From positions 62,001 to 126,000 of the forward strand of contig NZ_BONE01000007.1 of assembly GCF_016862555.1 (NCBI RefSeq): a DNA stretch of 64,000 nt, read 5' to 3'. Source of the DNA: Asanoa siamensis (GTDB lineage: Bacteria; Actinomycetota; Actinomycetes; Mycobacteriales; Micromonosporaceae). Positions within the stretch are counted from its first letter, which is position 1; each line of letters begins with the position of its first letter. Under the pieces are notes generated by a model. It ran no database searches, was not told the DNA's origin, and saw only the letters and a list, made by a program, of their open reading frames with translations. Positions 1-8,944 of this stretch are shown here, piece after piece. A program made the translations under genes and the position numbers.

Positions 1-267
1 CCGCATCCGGTCCGGCAACGCCGCCTGCTGGAGCTGCACGCCGATCCGCGCGCGGACCGCCGGCGTCGCCGGATCGCCGCCCAGCACCCGGATCCGGCCC
101 GCGTCCGGAGCACGCAACCCGGTCAGGCACTCGACGGTCGTGGTCTTGCCCGCGCCGTTGCGCCCGACGATCCCGAACACCTCGCCCCGGTCGACGGCGA
201 AGCTGACACCGTCCACGGCGGACAGTCCGCCGTACCGCTTGGTCAGTCCCGATATCTCGATCACCAT
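1..267 (-). CDS. ABC transporter ATP-binding protein (partial)
   Basis: N-terminal 89 residues of an ABC ATPase; the gene runs off the left edge, so signature and Walker B motifs are not visible. The start is typical of the drug/lipid exporter class (ISGLTKRYGG, then AVDGVSF), and Walker A reads GRNGAGKTT at about residues 37-45. I chose the ATG at 267 because the fold begins directly after it. An in-frame ATG at 333 would add 22 residues and sits only 14 bases after the MFS stop. Neither has a good Shine-Dalgarno, so translation may be coupled to the MFS gene upstream. It would energise a transporter whose permease lies outside the window. Confidence 0.85.
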   Translation of the reverse strand, partial: MVIEISGLTKRYGGLSAVDGVSFAVDRGEVFGIVGRNGAGKTTTVECLTGLRAPDAGRIRVLGGDPATPAVRARIGVQLQQAALPDRMR

Positions 268-347
268 GCGTCGATCGTCGCCGCGGAACGGGCCGGCGGG
301 GTCGTGCGGTGGATGGCCGGGTTCGTCGTCCATCCGGAGGACACCGG

Positions 348-1529
348 TCAGGAGGGCGCCACCTCGAGGGCGCCGCGGCGGCCGGCCGCCCAGACCGCCA
401 GGGCCACGCCGCTGCACGCCATGCCTGCCGCCGTCACGGCCGGCCAACCGCCCGCCGACCACAGGGTCGTGGCCGCGGCCGAGCCCAGGGCGCCGCCGAC
501 GAAGTTGGTGACCACGAAGGCCGTGTTGATGCGGCTGCGGGCCTCGTCGGTGACGTCGAAGAGGCGGGCCCGGTTGAGCAGCGAGCTGGTCTGCAGCGCG
601 ACGTCCAGGGCCAGGATCGCGACCACCAGCAGCGGCACCGAGTCGCCCGCGAGACCGATCAGGACGAACGAGAGCAGGGCGAGCAGCCAGGCCGCGCCCT
701 GGGCCGGCAGCGACCAGCCGCGGTCGTGCAGGCGGCCGCCGCGCTGGCCCGCCAGCACACCCGCGAGGCCCGCCAGGCCGAACAGGCCGATCACCATGGG
801 GGAGTAGCCGAACGGCGGGGCGCTGAGCCGGAACGTCAGCGCCGTCCAGAACATCGCGAAGACCGCGAAGCCGAGCGCGCCCAGCAGCAGTGTCCAGCGG
901 ACCGCGCGGTCGCGCAGCGCCACCGTGGCCACCGATGCGAGCAGCGCGGGGTAGGGCAGGCGGGCCTTGGGCGTCAGCGGCGGGAGCACCCGGAAGAGCA
1001 CCACCGCGAGCAGGACCACGACCACGGCGGCGGCCGCGTAGATCGTGCGCCAGCCGGTCGTGCCCGCGACGAGGCCGCTGACGGTCCTGGCGGTGAGGAT
1101 GCCCGTCAGGATGCCCGAGCCGACCACCCCGACGACCTGGCCCCGGCGCGCGGGCGGAGCCAGGTCACCGGCGAGCGGGGTGAGGATCTGGCCCGCGACC
1201 GTCGTCAGGCCGAGCAGCGCGGTCGCCGCCAGCAGCACGCCGATGGTGGGCGCGACCGCACAGCACACGAGGGCGACGGCGGAACAGAGGAGCATCCCGG
1301 GTACGAGCCGGCGGCGGTCGACGACGTCGCCGAGCGGGACGATCAGCAGGACGCCGACCGCGTACCCGACCTGGGTCGAGGTGATCAGCCAGCCCGCGCT
1401 CGTCGGGGACGCGCCAAGCGAGCGCGCGATCAGGTCGAGCAGCGGCTGCGCCCAGTAGAGGTTGCCGATCGCGACACCGGCGGCCACCGCGAACAGGACC
1501 GTCAGCCGGCGGTCCATGGCGGGTTGCAC
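348..1529 (-). CDS. MFS transporter, drug-efflux type
   Basis: A 393-residue integral membrane protein with the roughly 12 hydrophobic segments of the major facilitator superfamily. The loop GDVVDRRRLV at about residues 67-76 matches the conserved motif between TM2 and TM3 of proton-driven exporters of the DHA1/YnfM type. A charged cytoplasmic loop (PKARLPYP) separates the two six-helix halves near residue 190. The reading frame starts at GTG 1529; an ATG four codons later (1517) is equally plausible. It is transcribed toward the truncated ABC ATPase with a short gap, so the two probably form an export operon. Substrate cannot be told from sequence. Confidence 0.85.
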   Translation of the reverse strand: MQPAMDRRLTVLFAVAAGVAIGNLYWAQPLLDLIARSLGASPTSAGWLITSTQVGYAVGVLLIVPLGDVVDRRRLVPGMLLCSAVALVCCAVAPTIGVLLAATALLGLTTVAGQILTPLAGDLAPPARRGQVVGVVGSGILTGILTARTVSGLVAGTTGWRTIYAAAAVVVVLLAVVLFRVLPPLTPKARLPYPALLASVATVALRDRAVRWTLLLGALGFAVFAMFWTALTFRLSAPPFGYSPMVIGLFGLAGLAGVLAGQRGGRLHDRGWSLPAQGAAWLLALLSFVLIGLAGDSVPLLVVAILALDVALQTSSLLNRARLFDVTDEARSRINTAFVVTNFVGGALGSAAATTLWSAGGWPAVTAAGMACSGVALAVWAAGRRGALEVAPS

Positions 1530-1563
1530 CCCGACATGCTCGCGTGTGTCGCCGGAAAAGCGA

Positions 1564-1587
1564 AAGGCCCGGCCGAAGCCGGGCCTT
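1564..1587 (-). terminator. Intrinsic terminator after sucB
   Basis: Perfect 10-bp stem (AAGGCCCGGC with GCCGGGCCTT). Read on the minus strand it closes on a TTCG tetraloop and is followed by TCGCTTTTCC. It lies 12 bases past the sucB stop and should end the lpdA-sucB transcript. Confidence 0.85.
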
Positions 1588-1598
1588 CCACAGGGAGA

Positions 1599-3413
1599 TC
1601 AGAGACCGAGCTCGGCCTCGAAGTTGCCGGCCTCGAGCCGCTCCTTGATCGCGGTCAGGAACCGGGCCGCGTCGGCGCCGTCGACGATCCGGTGGTCGTA
1701 CGACAGCGACAGGTAGACCATCGAGCGCGGCACGATGACCTCGCCCAGGTCGGGGTCGTTGACGACGACCGCCCGCTTGACCACCGCGCCCGTGCCCAGG
1801 ATGGCGACCTGGGGCTGGTTGATGATCGGGGTGTCGATGAGCGCGCCCCGGCTGCCGGTGTTGGTCAGCGTGAACGTGCCGCCCGACAGCTCGTCCGGGC
1901 TGATCTTGTTGGCCCGGGTGCGCTCGGCGACGTCGGCGATCCGCCGGGCCAGGCCGGCCAGGTTGAGGTCGCCCGCGTCCTTGATGACCGGGACGACCAG
2001 GCCCTTCTCGGTGTCGACCGCGATGCCCAGGTGCTCGGCGTCGTAGTAGGTGACCTCGCCGGCCTCCATGTCGATCTTCGAGTTGACCGACGGGTGGGTG
2101 CGCAGGGCCTCCACCGCCGCCATCGCGAAGAACGGCAGGAACGACAGCTTGACGCCGTGCTGGGTCAGGAAGTCGTTCTTGGCCCGCTGGCGCAGTTGCG
2201 CGATGCGGGTCACGTCGACCTCGACCACGGTGGTGAGCTGCGCCGAGACCTGCAGCGACTCGACCATGCGGGTCGCGATCGTGCGGCGGATCCGGCTGAG
2301 CTTCTCGACCCGGCCACGCAGCGGCGACGGGGCCGCGGGCGCCTTCGGAGCGGCCGCGGGCTTGGCGGCGGGAGCCGCGGCGGCGGCCGCCTTGGCCTCC
2401 GCGTCGGCCTTGGCCTTGGCGGCCGCGTCGAGCACGTCCTGCTTGCGGATGCGGCCACCGACGCCGGTGCCGTTCACGGTCGACAGGTCGACGCCCTGGT
2501 CGCTGGCGAGCTTGCGGACCAGCGGGGTCACGTAGCCGTTGCTCTCGTCGCCGGTGGGCGCCGGGCGCGACGCCGCCGGAGCGGGCTCGCGGGCCGGTGC
2601 CGGCCGCTGCGCGGGCGCCTTGACCGGCTGCTGCTGTGCGGGCTCGGCGGCGGGGGCCGCCTCCTGCTTGGGTTCCGGCTTCGGCTCGGCCTTGAGCTCG
2701 GCCTTGGGCTCGGCCTTCGCCTCGGGAGCGGGCTTGCTCTCGGGCGCCGCCGCCGGGGCCGCACCACCGGCCGCGCCGATCACGGCCAGGGCCGCGCCGA
2801 CGTCGGCGGTCTCGTCCTGCGCGACCTTGATCTCGAGCAGCGTTCCGGCAACCGGCGACGGGATCTCGGTGTCGACCTTGTCGGTCGAGACCTCGAGCAG
2901 CGGCTCGTCGACGTCGACGTTGTCGCCGACCTCCTTGAGCCAGCGGGTGACCGTGCCCTCGGTGACGCTCTCGCCGAGCGCCGGCATCGAGACCACAGTG
3001 GACTCGCCCGAACCCGTGGACTCGGAGGCCTGCGCGGCGGGGGCGGGCTCCGGCTCAGCGGCGGCCTCCGGCTCCGGCTCCGGCTCCGGCTCCGCGGCCG
3101 CCTCCTCGGCGGGCGCGGTCTGCGCGGCGGCGGCCGGCGCTTCCTGCTCCGCCGGCGCCGCGGCACCGCCGGAACCATCACCGTCGATCACCGCGAGCTC
3201 ACTGCCCACCTCGGCGGTCTCGTCCTCGCGGACGACGATCCGGCTGAGCACACCGGCGGCCGGCGACGGGATCTCCGTATCGACCTTGTCGGTGGAGACC
3301 TCCAGCAACGGCTCATCGACCTCGACGGTGTCACCCTCCTGCTTCAACCAGCGGGTGACCGTGCCCTCGGTGACGCTCTCGCCGAGGCGAGGCATGGTGA
3401 CCGATACCGGCAT
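1599..3413 (-). CDS. sucB: 2-oxoglutarate/pyruvate dehydrogenase E2 (dihydrolipoyl acyltransferase)
   Basis: E2 core of a 2-oxoacid dehydrogenase complex; it passes acyl groups from lipoyl-lysine to CoA. There are two lipoyl domains (about residues 2-77 and 138-213), each with the motif [12 protein letters not shown]; the first lipoylated lysine is K43. Each is followed by a long Ala/Pro/Glu-rich linker. A peripheral-subunit-binding domain follows (about 295-330, start [10 protein letters not shown]), then the catalytic domain with [15 protein letters not shown] near the C-terminus, which holds the catalytic His. The 604-residue length fits two-lipoyl actinobacterial E2 proteins. The start ATG has AAAGGAG 11 bases upstream and GAGAG adjacent. 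lpdA lies 42 bp upstream. Whether it serves pyruvate or 2-oxoglutarate is not decided by sequence. Confidence 0.95.
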   Translation of the reverse strand: MPVSVTMPRLGESVTEGTVTRWLKQEGDTVEVDEPLLEVSTDKVDTEIPSPAAGVLSRIVVREDETAEVGSELAVIDGDGSGGAAAPAEQEAPAAAAQTAPAEEAAAEPEPEPEPEAAAEPEPAPAAQASESTGSGESTVVSMPALGESVTEGTVTRWLKEVGDNVDVDEPLLEVSTDKVDTEIPSPVAGTLLEIKVAQDETADVGAALAVIGAAGGAAPAAAPESKPAPEAKAEPKAELKAEPKPEPKQEAAPAAEPAQQQPVKAPAQRPAPAREPAPAASRPAPTGDESNGYVTPLVRKLASDQGVDLSTVNGTGVGGRIRKQDVLDAAAKAKADAEAKAAAAAAPAAKPAAAPKAPAAPSPLRGRVEKLSRIRRTIATRMVESLQVSAQLTTVVEVDVTRIAQLRQRAKNDFLTQHGVKLSFLPFFAMAAVEALRTHPSVNSKIDMEAGEVTYYDAEHLGIAVDTEKGLVVPVIKDAGDLNLAGLARRIADVAERTRANKISPDELSGGTFTLTNTGSRGALIDTPIINQPQVAILGTGAVVKRAVVVNDPDLGEVIVPRSMVYLSLSYDHRIVDGADAARFLTAIKERLEAGNFEAELGL

Positions 3414-3455
3414 CTCTCTCAGGACTCCTTTGTCAATGCGACCGGGACGGGCCGA

Positions 3456-4847
3456 TCAGGCGTGCGCGTGCAGCGGCTTGCCGGCCAGGGCCAGGTGGGC
3501 CTCGCCCAGTGCCTCCGACTGCGTCGGGTGCGGATGGATGAGCTGGGCGACCTCGGCCGGGTACGCCTCCCAGTTGTAGATCAGCTGCGCCTCGGCGATC
3601 AACTCGCCGACCCGTGCACCGACCATGTGAATACCGACGACCGGCCCGTCGTCGACCCGGACGACCTTGATGAAGCCCTGGGTCTTGAGGATCGAGCTAC
3701 GCCCGTTGCCACCGAGGTTGTAGGTGTAGGCGGTCACCTTGTCGTCGCCGTGCCGCTCCTTGGCCTTGGCCTCGGTGAGGCCGACCGACGCGAGCTCGGG
3801 GTCGGAGTAGGTGACCCGGGGGATGCCCGCCTCGTCGATGACCGGCGGGTTGAGCCCGGCGATCTCCTCGGCGACGAAGATGCCCTGCTGGAAGCCGCGG
3901 TGGGCGAGCTGCAGGCCGGGCACGATGTCGCCGACGGCGTAGACGTTGGGGACGCTGGTGCGCAGCCGCTCGTCGGTGGTCACGAAACCGCGGTCGAGCG
4001 TGACGCCCTGCTCCTCGTAGCCGAGGTTGGCGGTGGTCGGGCCGCGGCCGACGGCGACGAGCATGAGCTCGGCCTCGACGGTCTCGCCGCCGGCGAGCGT
4101 CGCCCGGACGCCGTTTTCCGTGCGCTCGACCTTCTCGAACGGCTTGCCGACCTTGAAGTTGATGCCGCGCTTGCGGTAGGCCCGCTCGAGCGCCTTGGAC
4201 AGGTCCGCGTCCTCCGCGGCGACCAGGCGGGGCAGGGCCTCGAGGATGGTCACGTCGGCGCCGAACGACTTCCAGGCGCTGGCGAACTCGACGCCGATCA
4301 CGCCGCCGCCCAGCACGATCGCGGAGGTGGGCACGCGGTCGAGGGTCAGGGCGTGCTCGCTCGAGATGACCCGCTCGCCGTCGAGCTCGAGGCCCGGCAG
4401 GCTGCGCGAGTAGGAGCCGGTCGCGAGGATGACGTTGCGCCCGGTGTAGCGGGTGCCGTCGACCTCGACGGCGTTCGGGGCGACGAGCGTGCCGTGGCCC
4501 TCGACGTACGTGATGAGCTTGGAGCCCTTGACCAGGCCCTGCAGGCCCTTGTAAAGGCGACCGACCACGCCGTCCTTGTAGGTGTTGACGCCCGCCATGT
4601 CGACGCCGAGCAGCTCGGCCTTGACGCCGAACGCCTCGGACTCGCGGGTCTGGTCGGCGATCTCGCCGGCGTGCAGCAGCGCCTTGGTCGGGATGCAGCC
4701 CCGGTGCAGGCAGGTGCCCCCGAGCTTGTCCTTCTCGATCAGGGCGACGGACAGGTCGAGTTGTGCGGCGCGCAGCGCGGCCGCGTAGCCGCCGCTGCCA
4801 CCTCCGAGGATCACGACGTCGAAAGTCGTTTCGTTCGGCTGGCTCAC
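3456..4847 (-). CDS. lpdA: Dihydrolipoyl dehydrogenase (E3)
   Basis: FAD-dependent E3 that reoxidises dihydrolipoyl groups on E2 using NAD+. An N-terminal FAD-binding motif (GGGSGGYAAA, residues 15-24) precedes the redox disulphide in GGTCLHRGCIPTK (C46 and C51). A second glycine-rich NAD motif (GGGVIGVEFAS), an FAD motif ending YAVGDIV, and the C-terminal dimer motif with HPHPTQSEALGEA, containing the catalytic His-Glu pair, follow. I chose GTG 4847 (protein start MSQPNETT) because TGGGAG lies six bases before it; an ATG two codons upstream (4853) touches that same ribosome site. The open frame continues far upstream, but the extension lacks homology to the family. First gene of lpdA-sucB. 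Confidence 0.94.
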   Translation of the reverse strand: MSQPNETTFDVVILGGGSGGYAAALRAAQLDLSVALIEKDKLGGTCLHRGCIPTKALLHAGEIADQTRESEAFGVKAELLGVDMAGVNTYKDGVVGRLYKGLQGLVKGSKLITYVEGHGTLVAPNAVEVDGTRYTGRNVILATGSYSRSLPGLELDGERVISSEHALTLDRVPTSAIVLGGGVIGVEFASAWKSFGADVTILEALPRLVAAEDADLSKALERAYRKRGINFKVGKPFEKVERTENGVRATLAGGETVEAELMLVAVGRGPTTANLGYEEQGVTLDRGFVTTDERLRTSVPNVYAVGDIVPGLQLAHRGFQQGIFVAEEIAGLNPPVIDEAGIPRVTYSDPELASVGLTEAKAKERHGDDKVTAYTYNLGGNGRSSILKTQGFIKVVRVDDGPVVGIHMVGARVGELIAEAQLIYNWEAYPAEVAQLIHPHPTQSEALGEAHLALAGKPLHAHA

Positions 4848-4988
4848 AGTCATCTCCCAGGTCGCGCGGGCTACCTCGGCCATCTTGTCACTTGTGGAGC
4901 CTGCCCGGGTAACTGAGGTACCCGCCAGGATGCCGCCAAGACGTACGCTTGCCGCATTCTTCGATGTCCGTTTCGTAGGGGAGGGTCG

Positions 4989-5312
4989 GTGTCCTGGTTC
5001 CGGCGCCGCAAAGCAACGACGGCTCGGCAGGCGGGAAGGCCGACTGCGCAGGCCGATCTCGACCACCTTGAGAACTTTGTCCGCTCGCGTCGCGGCGTCG
5101 AGGCGTTCATCGAGCCCAAGACGACGGTCACGGAAACCACAGTGATGCTGATCGCACATGACGGCGAGTGGACCCGCCGCCGGATCGACGGCCCCGAGGG
5201 CGCGCGCCGCTTCGCGCACAAGCTGGCCATCCCGATCTACGACGTGCGGCTCGTCGGATACCCGCAGCGCATGCGTGACTACAACGAGCGACGCAAGCGC
5301 GCCGCCAACTGA
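4989..5312 (+). CDS. Conserved actinobacterial protein of unknown function
   Basis: A 107-residue basic protein, divergent from lpdA. The GTG start is preceded by GGGGAGGG at good spacing. The N-terminus is highly basic (FRRRK), the middle holds alternating hydrophobic strands (TVMLIAHDGEW), and the C-terminus is again basic (ERRKRAAN). No catalytic motif or membrane segment is visible. I recognise it only as a small protein kept near lpdA in actinomycetes. It is soluble and perhaps nucleic-acid or complex associated; that is a guess from charge alone. Confidence 0.75.
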   Translation: MSWFRRRKATTARQAGRPTAQADLDHLENFVRSRRGVEAFIEPKTTVTETTVMLIAHDGEWTRRRIDGPEGARRFAHKLAIPIYDVRLVGYPQRMRDYNERRKRAAN

Positions 5313-5325
5313 CCCAGAAACAGCA

Positions 5326-5353
5326 GGGCCCCACCGCGTACGCGATGGGGCCC
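5326..5353. terminator. Bidirectional hairpin between convergent genes
   Basis: Stem GGGCCCCA/TGGGGCCC enclosing a second palindrome (CGCGTACGCG). It sits between the convergent stops of the 107-residue gene and pepA. No T-run is present, so it may act in both directions by structure alone. Confidence 0.7.
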
Positions 5354-5370
5354 GATGTGTGTCGAACCGC

Positions 5371-6933
5371 TTATTCGGCCGCGATCCGGTCGACCAGCTC
5401 CAGCAGGGTCCGGACCGGCACACCGGTGCCGCCCTTCGACCAGTGCCCGGTCGGCTCGCCCGAGTGATAGCTCGGGCCGGCGATGTCGATGTGCGCCCAC
5501 GGCACGCCGTCGGCGACGAACTCCCGCAGGAACACCCCGCCCTGCAGCATGTGCCCGGCCCGGTCCATCGACGCGTTGACCTGGGAGATGTCGGCCACCT
5601 CGGAGTCCATGCCGGAGCGCACGTCGTCGGGCAGCGGCATCGGCCAGGCCGCCTCGCCGACCGCCTCGCCCGCGTCGCGGACCCGCTCGGTCAGCTCCGG
5701 GGTGCCCATCACGCCGGCCACCCGCTTGCCCAGCGCGATCACCTGGCCGCCGGTCAGGGTCGAGGTCTCGAACAGGTAGTCGCAGCCGTCGGCGCAGGCC
5801 CGGGCGATCGCGTCGCCCAGGATCATCCGGCCCTCGGCGTCGGTGTTGAGCACCTCGACCTTCTTGCCGTTGAACATCGTCACCACGTCGCCGGGCCGGT
5901 ACGCGGTGGCCGACGGCATGTTCTCGGCCATCGGCAGGTAGCCGCTGACCTCGACGTCCGGCTTCAGCTCGGCGATCGCGAGCAGCGTCGCGGCGACCGC
6001 GGCCGCGCCGGCCATGTCGCTCTTCATCTCCCACATGCCCTGCGCGGGCTTGATGGAGACGCCGCCGGTGTCGAACGTGATGCCCTTGCCGACCAGGGCG
6101 ACCCGCTTGCGCGCGCCGGCGCCGACCGGCTTGTAGGTGAGCTTCACCAGCCGCGGCGGGGCCGCCGAGCCGAGGCCGACCGCGAGGATGCCGCCGTAGC
6201 CGCCCTCGGCGAGCTGGTCCTCGTCGAGCACCTCGAGCTCCAGGCCGGCCGCGCGGGCGGCCGTGGCGACCGCGTCGGCGAAGGCCGGCGGGCGCAGCTC
6301 GTTGGGGGCGGTGTTGACCCAGTCGCGGCAGATCGCGACCACGCCGGCCACCACGAGCGCCCGGGTGATCTCGTCCTGGGCGGTCTTGTCGGCCGCGTCC
6401 GGCACGTGCACCGCGATGTCGCCGACCGGCTGCCGGACCGCCGGCTTGGTCTTGTAGCCGGCGAACTTGTAGGAGCCGAGCAGCGCGCCCTCGGCCACGG
6501 CGCGCAGGGCGGCCGGGCCGTCCTCGTCGTCGGGCAGCGGCAGCGAGACCGTCACCGAGGCGTTGCCGGCGAGCGAGCGGATCGCGGCCGCCGCGCTGCG
6601 GCGCAGCGTCTCCGGCGCGGGTGCCGCGCCCGTCGGCTCGGGGCCCAGACCGACCACGGCCACCACCGGCGCGGCCACGGTGCCCAGCGTGGCGATCTTG
6701 GTCACCTCGCCGGCCGAGCCGGAGGCGCCCAGCCGGGCCAGCGTCTCGGTCAGCCTGCCGTCGAAGGCGGCGGCAATGCTCTCCGCGCCGCTGGCCAGAA
6801 GCAGGGCGCCGGCCAGTCCCGGCGGGCCGTCGCCGCCGGCGACGCTGTGCACACCGATCACGATGGCGTCGGTGGTCAGCTCGGCGGGATCGGTGTCGAC
6901 TAGGCGAAGTGCGGTCGTTAAGGGCGCGGTCAC
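5371..6933 (-). CDS. pepA: Leucyl aminopeptidase (M17)
   Basis: Cytosolic metallo-aminopeptidase that removes N-terminal residues from peptides; active as a hexamer with two metal ions in the family. The C-terminal catalytic half contains the M17 motifs: [15 protein letters not shown] at about residues 281-295 (metal and catalytic Lys), SDMAGAAAV, and [13 protein letters not shown] at about 362-374, the family signature with the catalytic Arg. The N-terminal 180 residues are the less conserved macro-like domain. Length 520 aa is normal. Start is GTG 6933; the alternatives upstream run into the gcvT leader. It is divergent from gcvT, an arrangement I recall as also present near mycobacterial pepB/gcvT. 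Confidence 0.95.
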   Translation of the reverse strand: MTAPLTTALRLVDTDPAELTTDAIVIGVHSVAGGDGPPGLAGALLLASGAESIAAAFDGRLTETLARLGASGSAGEVTKIATLGTVAAPVVAVVGLGPEPTGAAPAPETLRRSAAAAIRSLAGNASVTVSLPLPDDEDGPAALRAVAEGALLGSYKFAGYKTKPAVRQPVGDIAVHVPDAADKTAQDEITRALVVAGVVAICRDWVNTAPNELRPPAFADAVATAARAAGLELEVLDEDQLAEGGYGGILAVGLGSAAPPRLVKLTYKPVGAGARKRVALVGKGITFDTGGVSIKPAQGMWEMKSDMAGAAAVAATLLAIAELKPDVEVSGYLPMAENMPSATAYRPGDVVTMFNGKKVEVLNTDAEGRMILGDAIARACADGCDYLFETSTLTGGQVIALGKRVAGVMGTPELTERVRDAGEAVGEAAWPMPLPDDVRSGMDSEVADISQVNASMDRAGHMLQGGVFLREFVADGVPWAHIDIAGPSYHSGEPTGHWSKGGTGVPVRTLLELVDRIAAE

Positions 6934-7082
6934 GCGGCGGCTCCGGGCTGGGCTGCGGGTCGACCGCTCATGACGGCCGGCCGGTCAGGGCGGAACGGTC
7001 TCTCCGGACGAAACTAACGACCAGGAACCGTGTTGTCCCGCCGATGCTAACCATCCGTACCGATCCCGGTAAGTTGCCACCC

Positions 7083-8201
7083 ATGACCGACGCCGTACCG
7101 GGTCCTACGATCCATTCCCCCGTCCACGACCGCCACGTCGCGCTCGGCGCGAAGTTCGCGCCGTTCGGGGGCTGGGAGATGCCGCTGGAATATCCCGGGG
7201 GCGGCGTGATCCGCGAGCACACGGCGGTGCGCACCGGCGTCGGCGTCTTCGACGTGTCACATCTCGGCAAGGCCCGGGTGCGTGGCGCCGGCGCGGCCGC
7301 GTTCGTCAACGCCTGCCTGGCCAACGACCTCGACCGGATCGGCCCGGGGCAGGCGCAGTACACGCTCTGCTGCGACCCGGCGACCGGCGGCGTGGTCGAC
7401 GACATCATCGCCTACCGGTACGCCGACGACCACGTCTTCCTCATCCCCAACGCGGCCAACACCGCCGAGGTCGTCCGCCGCCTCGACGCGGCGGCGCCGG
7501 CCGGGGTGACCGTGACGAACGAGCACACCGGGTACGCGATCTTCGCGGTGCAGGGCCCCTCCTCGGCGGCGGTGCTGGGCGCGCTGGGCCTGCCGACGGA
7601 GCACGACTACATGAGCTTCGAGACGGCCACCCTCGCGGGCGTCGAGCTGGTCGTCTGCCGCACCGGCTACACCGGCGAGCACGGCTACGAGCTCGTCGTG
7701 CCGGCCGACGGCGCGGGCGCGGTCTGGGACGCGGTGCTGGCCGCCGGCGACTCCTACGGGATCCTGCCGTGCGGCCTCGGCGCCCGGGACACGCTGCGCA
7801 CCGAGATGGGGTACGCGTTGCACGGCCAGGACCTCGGCCCGGACATCACGCCGGTCCAGGGTCGGGTCGGCTGGGCGGTCGGCTGGAAGAAGCCGGAGTT
7901 CTGGGGTCGCGAGCCGCTGGTCGCCGAGAAGGAGGCCGGCCCGCGCCGCACCCTGCGGGGGCTCGAGGCGGTGGGCCGGGCGATCCCCCGCCCGCACATG
8001 ACCGTCTACGCCGGTGACCAGGCGATCGGCGAGATCACCAGTGGGACGTTCTCCCCGACGAAGAAGGTCGGCATCGCGCTGGCCCTGCTCGACACGGCGG
8101 CCGGGCTCGAGGACGGCGACGTCGTCGAGGTCGACATCCGGGGCCGCCGGGCGGAGATGAAGGTCGTCAAGCCGCCGTTCGTGCACCCGTCGGTCCGCTA
8201 G
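7083..8201 (+). CDS. gcvT: Glycine cleavage system T-protein (aminomethyltransferase)
   Basis: Transfers the methylene group from aminomethyl-lipoyl H-protein to tetrahydrofolate, releasing ammonia. The 372-residue protein opens with the T-protein pattern [17 protein letters not shown] and continues with [10 protein letters not shown] and [31 protein letters not shown] (about residues 195-209) is the folate-binding segment. The C-terminal barrel ends with [15 protein letters not shown] chose ATG 7083 because the conserved fold starts 15 residues later; an upstream in-frame ATG (7044) would add 13 atypical residues. No gcvH or gcvP lies nearby. The last four bases (CTAG) overlap the cobS stop on the other strand. 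Confidence 0.95.
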   Translation: MTDAVPGPTIHSPVHDRHVALGAKFAPFGGWEMPLEYPGGGVIREHTAVRTGVGVFDVSHLGKARVRGAGAAAFVNACLANDLDRIGPGQAQYTLCCDPATGGVVDDIIAYRYADDHVFLIPNAANTAEVVRRLDAAAPAGVTVTNEHTGYAIFAVQGPSSAAVLGALGLPTEHDYMSFETATLAGVELVVCRTGYTGEHGYELVVPADGAGAVWDAVLAAGDSYGILPCGLGARDTLRTEMGYALHGQDLGPDITPVQGRVGWAVGWKKPEFWGREPLVAEKEAGPRRTLRGLEAVGRAIPRPHMTVYAGDQAIGEITSGTFSPTKKVGIALALLDTAAGLEDGDVVEVDIRGRRAEMKVVKPPFVHPSVR

Positions 8202-8944
8202 CGGAGCACGAGCACCAGCAGGGCGAGGCTGGTCGCCACCTCGACGGCGGCGCCCAGCACGTCGCCGGTGATGCCGCCGAACCGGCGCACGGCGTGCCGG
8301 ACCAGCAGCCCGCTGGCGGCCAGCCCCGCGGCCACCGCGGCCGGGCCCTGCCACGGCCGGCCCGGCACCGCGGGCACCGCCGCGGCGGCCACGAGCACCG
8401 TGCCGAGCGCCAGCGCCGGACCGCCGACCGTGCCCGCGACCAGCGCGCCGAGGCCGTCGGGGCGGGCGGACGGCACGCCGCGCCGGCAGGACCAGGCGAC
8501 CGCGAGCCGCCCGGTGCCCAGCGCGGCCACGGCGGCCAGGACGGCTTCCCGGCCGGTGAGCCCGGCCAGCGCGGCGGCCTGCAGCAGCAGGGCGACGACC
8601 AGCGCGACCACCCCGAACGGGCCGATGTCGGGCCGCTTCATGATCTCCAGGGCGGCCGCGCCGGACCTGTAGGAGCCGAGCCCGTCGACGGTGTCGGCGA
8701 GCCCGTCCAGGTGCAGCCCACGGGTCAGCAGCGCCGCCAGCCCGACCCCGGCCGCGCCGGCGACCAGCCCCGGCGCGCCGGCGGCGTGCAGCAGGGCCAC
8801 GGCGCCCCCGACCACGGCGCCGAGGCCGGCACCGACGAGCGGGGCCAGCCCCATCGCGGTGGCCGCGGCCGCGCGGTCGACCCGGCCGGCGCGGACCGGC
8901 AGGACCGTGAAGGTGGTCAGCGCCAGTCGCAGCCCGTCAGGCAC
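8198..8944 (-). CDS. cobS: Adenosylcobinamide-GDP ribazoletransferase (cobalamin synthase)
   Basis: Membrane enzyme that joins adenosylcobinamide-GDP and alpha-ribazole, the last step of the cobalamin nucleotide loop. The 248-residue protein is mostly hydrophobic helices. The family signature [16 protein letters not shown] lies at about residues 90-105; its Asp residues bind Mg2+. KRPDIGPFG follows at about 117-125. It lies directly after the cobU-cobT fusion with an 8-base overlap, so the two are translated together, and all nucleotide-loop activities except phosphatase are encoded here. Length is typical of CobS. Confidence 0.95.
   Translation of the reverse strand: MPDGLRLALTTFTVLPVRAGRVDRAAAATAMGLAPLVGAGLGAVVGGAVALLHAAGAPGLVAGAAGVGLAALLTRGLHLDGLADTVDGLGSYRSGAAALEIMKRPDIGPFGVVALVVALLLQAAALAGLTGREAVLAAVAALGTGRLAVAWSCRRGVPSARPDGLGALVAGTVGGPALALGTVLVAAAAVPAVPGRPWQGPAAVAAGLAASGLLVRHAVRRFGGITGDVLGAAVEVATSLALLVLVLR

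Noticed and set aside
309-4916. A 1535-codon open frame on the plus strand.
   Set aside because: It runs antisense to the MFS, sucB and lpdA genes, and its protein is Arg/Gly/Asp-rich with no motif; such mirror frames are common in GC-rich DNA.
4854-5423. 190-residue N-terminal extension of lpdA.
   Set aside because: No similarity to E3 enzymes, and it overlaps the well-supported gene at 4989-5312 on the other strand. The ribosome site at TGGGAG fixes the start at 4847 or 4853.
6934-7082. Glycine riboswitch upstream of gcvT.
   Set aside because: I could not find the conserved tandem aptamer cores; the region is short and only loosely structured.
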